Shown: piece by piece, positions 57,378 through 64,000 of the stretch
Numbering within the stretch: the first letter of the stretch is position 1
Layout of the letters: every line of letters begins with the position of its first letter
NCBI GenBank assembly: GCA_027625915.1
Contig: JANTQA010000060.1
Location: forward strand, 620,001-684,000
Origin: Anaeramoeba flamelloides
Taxonomy: Eukaryota > Metamonada > Anaeramoebidae
Reading direction: 5' to 3'
DNA: 64,000 nucleotides
Made by a program: the position numbers and the translations under genes
Notes under the pieces: generated by a model
What the model was told of the DNA's origin: nothing
The model's database searches: none
What the model saw: only the letters and a program-made list of their open reading frames with translations

Positions 57378-59898
57378 TATATAATTCAAAAAATTAAATG
57401 AACAACAAACTAAAACATGAAAATATGATTGAAATATTTACAAAAAATGGAAATTATTTCCAATTTAATGAAAAGGTATTATTGTGATTCTTTTAACTTT
57501 TTTAGCTGTGTGAAAATTATGAATTACAGTTTAGAATATAGTTTACTCTGATGTTTATTAAAATATTATTACATTTAGTCAACGAAAAGATTTCAATAAT
57601 TAAGTTCGAAATAAAATGTTAACACTCAAAATTTGTAAAATGTACTCTATTCATTAAATATAATCTTATCCCCTTTTAAAATTTTAAACAATTCTTTTTT
57701 ATTAAATATTTAATCAAAAAAATAAATTTATAGATAACTTGCTACATATAAGTAAATGAGTTGCTTTATGATTGAATTGATATCAAAGTTTGGTTAATTA
57801 TGCAAAGTATTTTTATCTTTTTAATTTCTTTCTTCTTTTTTTTCTAGTCTTTTTTTTTAATGAATTTTTTATTTTGATCAAAATAAGTATTATTTATTTA
57901 TTTTTTATTTGACAAATTTTGATTTTTTATGATTTGATTTTTTTTGTTAATTTTCTATGACAAATTATGATTTTTTTTGATATGATATTTTTTGATTTTT
58001 TATGATTGATATTTTTTGATATTTTTTGTCAATTTTTTATGACAATTTTTGACGACATATTTTGTCAATCAAAAAGGTGTCATAATTTATTTAGATGAGT
58101 TTTTTTGACAAATCTCATGACAATTTTTGATATTTTTTGTCAATTTTTTTTGTCATTTTTTGACAATTCAAGACAAAAATTTGTCGGACCTGTGTCAAAG
58201 ATATATAATTTTTTAACAATTATTTTTGAAATAAATTTTTATAATTAAAAATATTATAAGTAACTTAATAAATAAATAGTTTTAAAAAAGTTTCTTGTGT
58301 CTTGTAGTTTTATTATTTTTCATCTAAATTTTGTTAAAAAATACAAAAAATTAATTTTTAAAAGTTTGCCTCCCCATCAATAACCTCTTAGTTTTATATG
58401 ATTCAAACACATCATTCTTTACTGGTTTTTTTTCGACACTTTAGCACCTCAAGAGTATCTAAAACACTTCAATAAATATTTTATTTATTCTAAAAGATAT
58501 TTTGATATCACATAGAAAATTTTTGTAATCAAATTATTACTATTCAATAACAATATCAATATTTGATTCTAATAAATAAAAAATAAAAAATAAAAAAATA
58601 TAAATTAAAATTGAAAATAAAACAATATTTTTTTTTAATTGTAAAATTTTAGAGATTTTTTTCAACACATGTTTTTTTCGATAAATTTAAATAATTTGTA
58701 CCATTGGTCCGAGTCAAATTAATAATTAATTTTTTTTTTTTAATTTTTTAGTATTTTTTAATTATTTACTTTTAATAGCTATACATATAATAAACTATAG
58801 AATTGAAATATGATCCCGAAGATCAATAATTATTTTCCAAAATCTGGATTAATTTAGATTAAAAAATTCAATTTTACTAAAGATTTTTTCAACTTTTTAT
58901 GAAGAAAAAAATTGACAAAAATATATATTTCTTGGTTTTGAAGATAAAAGTATTATCTGTGAATAATACTATAAAATTATTTTTTAGATAGTTATTTATA
59001 TTTAGGGTTGATCATTTTATCTATTAAAAAGTAATTTATATTTGTTTTATTCCAATTTAATAAATGAAATTATTTTAAACTTTTTTTCCCCAATTATTGT
59101 CTATTGCTTAAATAGATATTTTAGAAAATTATTCATTATAAAATTGTAATTCTGGCCAAAAGAAAAGAAACCAATTTTTCTCTTGATTTAATATTTGTTA
59201 TTATTTTTTCTAAAAAAAAAAATTAAAATTTCTGATTAAAATATTTTTTATTTATTTTTTAGACATATATTAAAAATGTTGTTGGATTTTATTATTAATT
59301 AACCAATTTAATATATTTTCAATAACTATTATGGTAGAAAAATTTCTGATTTTAAAAAATAAATAAAAAAACAATATAAATAATTCAAAAATAATGTAAA
59401 AATGAATAATTATTATTTTTTTTTTCCAATCTCAAAAAATAATACAATAACATATCTCTAATTTATTTTTGAACTTTTCTTACTTTTGATTATAATTTTA
59501 ATCCAGATTAAAGAGAAATAAGAAAATAAATATATTAATATTTTAATATCATTTTCAAATATATATTCTAAACTTGATGAAATTTAGATAAACCCAAGGT
59601 TGCTCACGGATATAAGGATAGTTTTGATGATAAAATTTTTAAGTAGAGGATTCTCAAAAACTGCGAATGAATTATATATGTTTTAAGAATTTGAATGGAT
59701 ATTCGAAGAAACAATTATATTTTTGTAAATTCCAAATATGAAATCTTTTTTTCTTATTTTTACTTTTTTTTTTCGATTTTTTTTTACACCAAATTCACCT
59801 ACAATTTTTTTTTTTTTATTATAAAACTAATCATAAGTGGGTAAAAATATATTATTCTAATTTTATTAAAATAGTTAAAAAGGTGGTTTAGAAATCTA

Positions 59899-60098
59899 TA
59901 AAGCAAGTTAGACTTTTAAGAAAAAAACTTTTAACAAAATGCCAGGAACAAAAAAATCTCAAATTATGACTCAAAATTTGAAATTTTTTTTTTCACAAAT
60001 TATTTTACTAGAATTAGAATTTTGTGACTAAATTTGAGATTTTTTTATGTATTACATTTCATTGAGTGTTTTTACCTGTAAATTGAAAAAGAATCTAT
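59899..60098. mobile_element. Decayed hairpin MITE
   Basis: AAGCAAGTTAGACTTTTAAG, TTTTAACAAAATG, AAAAAAATCTCAAATTATGA, loop, AATTTGAGATTTTTTTATG in order reproduce the hairpin MITE with many changes. Confidence 0.6.
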
Positions 60099-61160
60099 GA
60101 ATTTCTATTGGAATTTTATTTGATCTTTAATTGGGAATTAAAATGAACATTTCTTTTTTCTCTATAGTGAACAAATAATTTGACTTTTTTCAATTTTTAA
60201 GAAAATTTATTGATCTAAGAGTTTTATTTAGTATAAAATCAACTAAACTTTGCTGTTTATTATTCTGTTTATTTTTTATTTAAATATCAAAAATTAATTA
60301 TATAAAAAAAAATATATTTTGAAAAAAATGTTGGACACTTTTGACTGAAACAAAGTAAAAAATTTTATATTCTGTGTAAATACAATTCTTTTTCTCAAAA
60401 TTGTTATTATATTGTGATTATGTTAATTACTTTTTTTAAAAAAAATAGTTTCAGAATACACATATTTCCAAAATTAATGATTAAAATATTCTTTTTGAAC
60501 ACCAAATATTTATATTTATATCACATTACCTTATGAATTATTTCCAAGATTTAAATATTAAGTACTAATTTTTAAGAAAAATATTATTTAAAACAGTTCT
60601 TAAAATTTTAATTGTAGAGTTATTTTTCTCTAATTCTTCTTGTTTTTATAATCTAAATAAAATTTTTATATTTTAAAATTTGAAAATTAGTCATTGGTAT
60701 AGTTTGATAATTTTTTATTAAAGTAAGGAAAATAATTTTTTTATTTTAATTCATTTTAATTTAAATTATTATAAATCCATTGATACATATGATAATAATT
60801 ATAAAAATAATATTTTTGGAAGTTAAAAGAAGGGATATTTGAATCTTTATGATAAATTCCGGTTGGATCAAAATCTTAGGATTGTTGTATTAATTCTCTT
60901 ATAACAATATTTTTAATTAATTTAGGAGCTGCTTTGACTCTTAGTTTATGTAGTAATGTGTTAAAATATTTTGTCAAATCGATTGTAACAACCTATGTTT
61001 GGTATGCTCTTCTCTTTCTCTTCACTTATTGACCCCCTTTAATAATTATTTTTATATAAATTCTTTTGTATAAATCCTTTCGGAACCAAAAACAGATAAT
61101 AGTACTCCCATTACTAACAGAGCAAGCTTTTATGTAAATAAGTTTCAAAAAAAATCTGAA

Positions 61161-62280
61161 GGGAGTAGTCATTTTTGAAAATAAAATGAAATCATGTCAA
61201 GATCTTGAAAAATTTTTTTTTTGTAATTTGTGTTTTGGCTGATGAAATGGATGAGTTAACCTCATTTAAACAATTTATTGATTTGAGTCTCTTTTTTGAA
61301 ATTCAAAATTTGCATGTTTCCAATATAAAATGAAAAAAAGTAACCTATTATTTTGTTTAAGAATTAAGTTATTTCTTGAAAATGAAAAAACATATTTTTC
61401 GTTTTATGTTGGAAAGTCTTGATTTCGAAAGCAAATTTTTTATTTGGTTTCGAATTTCTTTGATTTATATTTCAATTCAAATCTTAGCCATTAAAACTAT
61501 TCGTGGTTTAGGTGATTTAATAAATGAAAATTCGGTAGAAGCTTGACTACATTTTATCAATTAAATTGAGATCTATTATGCAAAAAAATTTTTTTCTTTA
61601 ATGTTTTGAAAAAGTTGTTTTATGGTTTTCAAAAAATGAAAAAAAATTGGTAAAAAATTTTTAATTAGGAAAAATTTTTTAACAAATTGTTTGGTCTTAT
61701 TCACAAAAATCCTTATAACAATTCAAATCATTTTTGGCAGAAAAAAAATGATTTTGAATTTTGAGGATAAAATTAATTAATTCCCAAATATCTTCAAGAA
61801 AATTTTATTTTGAAAAATCGAATTTCATCTTAAAACAAAAACAAAATTTCTGAGTAAAATTTTTAAATGACCACAAAAATTTGATTATTATAACTACCGT
61901 ACTTAAAAAAATACAATTATTTTTTAATCCATTAAATATATCAATTTTTTTGGTTAACCAAAAGTTTTATCTCAAAAAAGAACAAAAATCTTTATATTAA
62001 TATTACTGGTAACAAAGAAATGCTATAGTATAATAATGATCAAAATGACAATAAATGGGTAAAAACTTGTTAAATTGTGAGAAATAAAATAAATTTAATA
62101 GTTTTCTTTTTCGGAAAAAATGGAAAAAAAAAATTGATCTCACTAAACTAATTTTCTTTTATGGCTTTCTTAGTCGATCAGAATTTTTTGACACATGGGA
62201 TCTTAAAAATAAGAAAGTAGAGAATACAACCAATAACATATTTCAAAAATTTTGTCTTGTTGTCATAGAAGACTAGTCCC
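61161..62280. mobile_element. GGGA-ended element, TTAA-type flank
   Basis: GGGAGTAGTC (61161-61170) is matched by GACTAGTCCC (62271-62280), followed by TTAA (62281-62284). The left flank reads TGAA, one base from TTAA. The 1.12 kb interior has no ORF and holds a small palindrome shared with 15800-15960. The ends resemble those at 8898 (GGGAGTAGC) and 47554 (GGGATTAGTC). Confidence 0.5.
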
Positions 62281-63413
62281 TTAATAAGAGATTGTTAATT
62301 GATATTTTTATATATTTTCAATGTTGCACCTTGGCCGCCCTTTTGAGTATGGATATTTAATCACTGCCGTTGATGAATCTATTTTGTTCTTTTTTTTTAG
62401 GATTTATGATCTTGCTTTGAAATATTTCAGACAATTAATACTGATTTTTGAGTAGTTTTGATATTTTTTGTCTTTTTTTTTTTAATAAAAATTTACTTAA
62501 ATTGTTGACGGATTTTTTTTTCTCCATTTTATTTTCTCCATGATTAAATATCAAATTTTCAGGTTATCTAGCAAAAAAAAAAAGTATTGATGAATTTCTT
62601 CCACTTATATTAACGATTATTAATGAAAAAACTAAGGAGATACTATCAACTCTTTGTATAAGAGTTCTTTCTAATTCACTAAACTTGTTTTTAAACATAC
62701 CACAATCATTTAAAAAATTTCCCTATCTAATTTAAACTATCACCTAATTCAGAAAATCAGATGAAAAGAAGAAAAAAAACTAAAAAATGATTCAAATATT
62801 TGGTAAAATAAAAGTTATTTCCAATTTGAGTGAACGTGTATTACTATTCTTCTTCAAAAATTTAATTCACAGCCATTTTAATTTGATATTAAGTGCCATT
62901 CTATGGTATTTTTTTCTGAAAATATCATTATTTATCAATTTTTAATATTTCGAGATCGATCATACATCACAGGTTGATGGGTTTTTAATTGGTAGTAGGC
63001 ACTCATCAAAATTTCAAATTTGTTTTTTTCAATTTCCAAAAAGTATTTTTAACCTTAGTCACTCAAACTCAAGGCTTAAATCAAATTTTTTTATTTTGAA
63101 ATTCTGTATAAAGTTAACTTGTCCATACCATAGCTGTAAAGAATGTAATTCTATTTCCCTCAAATTTTTACAAAAAAAAAACAAAAAATTTTCATTGTAA
63201 TTTTTTATTTAGATGAATTAAATTATGATCAGAAGATTAAATAAAAAGATTTATTACCTATTTTTTTTTTAGATTTTTTCAAATGAAGACAAGTGAGTAT
63301 ATAAAGTAAAATTGATTTAAAAATAATTCTAAAGTTTAAAATCAATAAACAAAAATTAATAATAATAAAAAGAAAAATAGAAAAAAAAAAGAAAGAAGGT
63401 AAGAAATAAAATT

Positions 63414-64000
63414 TTAATTCTGTTTTTCTTTTTTATTTTCATTGATTTCTTTAATTTCTTCATTATTCTCCATTTCTTCAAAGCTAATTTCTTTTCTTTC
63501 CTTCCTTAAACTTTTTAAATATTTCATAACTGAAGCGATAGATTTTACACCATGCACAACGTTATCTCTAGTTCTAACATTGATAGTACCATTATTTTGT
63601 TCCTTTTTACCGACTACGAAGATGAAATTAAATTGGGCAAGTTGTGACTCACGGATTTTTTTATTCAATTTTTTACCTGATAATTCGACTTGTACATAGA
63701 ATTTTTTCTCTTTGAAAATGTTCATGACCTTTTTAGCATAATCAAAGTTGTCAGGAGAAATTGGAACAACCATTATTTGTCTTGGGCTGAGCCAGAATGG
63801 CCATTTGCCACCGAAATGTTCGCATAGGATTGCGTACATTCTTTCTACCGAACCCAAAACTGCACGATGGATCATTACGGGTCGATAAATTTTATCCTTT
63901 TCTTGCTTTTCTGGTTTGTATTTCAAATCAAAGCGGATTGGCAATTGGAAATCTAATTGGATGGTTGCACATTGATGCTTTCTGTTTAAGGAGTCTTTAC
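63414..64000 (-). CDS. Threonyl-tRNA synthetase, C-terminal part
   Basis: The frame is open from the right edge (minus strand enters at 64000) to TAA at 63414. That gives 194 visible residues and the 5' part is outside the window. It begins in the class II catalytic domain ([18 protein letters not shown], then [16 protein letters not shown], motif 3). It continues into the anticodon-binding domain ([48 protein letters not shown]). These match the eukaryotic cytosolic enzyme, which charges tRNA-Thr. The last ~30 residues are a Lys/Glu-rich tail longer than usual. The apparent short start at MPIRF is not real, because the frame continues upstream. Confidence 0.96.
   Translation of the reverse strand, partial: KDSLNRKHQCATIQLDFQLPIRFDLKYKPEKQEKDKIYRPVMIHRAVLGSVERMYAILCEHFGGKWPFWLSPRQIMVVPISPDNFDYAKKVMNIFKEKKFYVQVELSGKKLNKKIRESQLAQFNFIFVVGKKEQNNGTINVRTRDNVVHGVKSIASVMKYLKSLRKERKEISFEEMENNEEIKEINENKKEKQN

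Larger units (their letters stand above)
54750..58194. mobile_element. Large TIR element, CACAGGTCCGACA ends
   Basis: CACAGGTCCGACA at 54750-54762 is complemented by TGTCGGACCTGTG at 58182-58194, enclosing 3.4 kb. Both ends are dense in TTTTTTGAC, TTTTTTGATATTTTTTG and TTTTTGTCA motifs. At the left (54780-55190) these run first on one strand and then on the other, forming a long imperfect hairpin. The 2 bp TC on both sides could be a target duplication. CACAG-like ends with subterminal repeats recall CACTA/EnSpm elements, but no transposase is visible. Later insertions (56118-56739, 56790-57160, 57180-57377) fill the interior. Confidence 0.6.
58195..63413. other. Gene-free 5.2 kb upstream of right edge
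   Basis: Very AT-rich. It contains a decayed hairpin MITE (59899-60098), a GGGA-ended element (61161-62280) and a small palindrome (about 61270-61480). No coding region is supported up to the 3' end of the synthetase gene. Confidence 0.5.

Noticed and set aside
1-64000. CRISPR arrays, rRNA, LTR or other virus-derived elements, tRNA genes
   Set aside because: No regular spacer array, no conserved rRNA text, no reverse transcriptase, capsid or paired long direct repeats, and no A-box/B-box pair with a cloverleaf was seen by eye; a covariance search would be needed to exclude a diverged tRNA.

Overview
This 64 kb window is from a very AT-rich eukaryotic nuclear genome. Genes are sparse and separated by kilobases of A/T-dominated DNA. 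Coding sequences stand out as islands of higher GC. Introns are GT-AG and short: 150 nt in the coactosin gene, 261 and 188 nt in the RND-type gene, and 102 nt in the KxDL gene. TAA and TGA both act as stops. The gene set (coactosin, a Patched/Dispatched-like permease, LRR plus U-box, jacalin-like lectin, KxDL/BORC subunit, cytosolic-type threonyl-tRNA synthetase) and the poly-lysine tracts suggest a free-living amoeboid protist. An Anaeramoeba-like or amoebozoan source is my guess from style only, not a demonstrated identification.

Genes, left to right. A partial gene with a UIM-like motif runs off the left edge (minus, 1-479). Coactosin lies at 7323-7904 (minus, 2 exons). An LRR + U-box protein is at 13841-14674 (minus). 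A 12-TM Patched/Dispatched-like protein is at 24481-28178 (minus, 3 exons, 1082 aa after splicing). A lysine-rich coiled-coil protein is at 31055-31750 (plus). An SV2/SLC22-like MFS transporter is at 36616-38307 (minus). A single-domain jacalin-like lectin is at 45152-45583 (plus). A KxDL protein is at 51778-52326 (plus, 2 exons). The C-terminal part of threonyl-tRNA synthetase is at 63414-64000 (minus, cut by the right edge). Two further small ORFs (17282-17449 minus, 50437-50607 plus) are uncertain. There is no sign of operons. The genes look like independent housekeeping, trafficking, actin and lectin functions.

The rest is dominated by DNA-transposon debris, mostly non-autonomous palindromic elements. 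The most abundant is a ~197 bp hairpin MITE with TA flanks (ten full copies, one fragment, three decayed copies). Others are:
- a family group sharing an internal GTTCCCAATTAAAAA block;
- elements with TTAA or TTAA-like flanks and GGGA-type ends, including a 1.55 kb near-complete palindrome;
- a 1.46 kb element carrying many palindromic ATCGCGAT motifs near both ends;
- a 3.4 kb element with CACAGGTCCGACA ends and internal nested insertions;
- a relic Tc1/mariner transposase at ~19.86-20.29 kb whose ends resemble those of several short elements here.
Nested insertions (MITE inside element inside element) give a relative order of activity. The hairpin MITE is the youngest layer I can see.

I saw no retroviral or LTR element, no rRNA, no convincing tRNA and no CRISPR array. 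Element borders were read by eye and may be off by a few bases.
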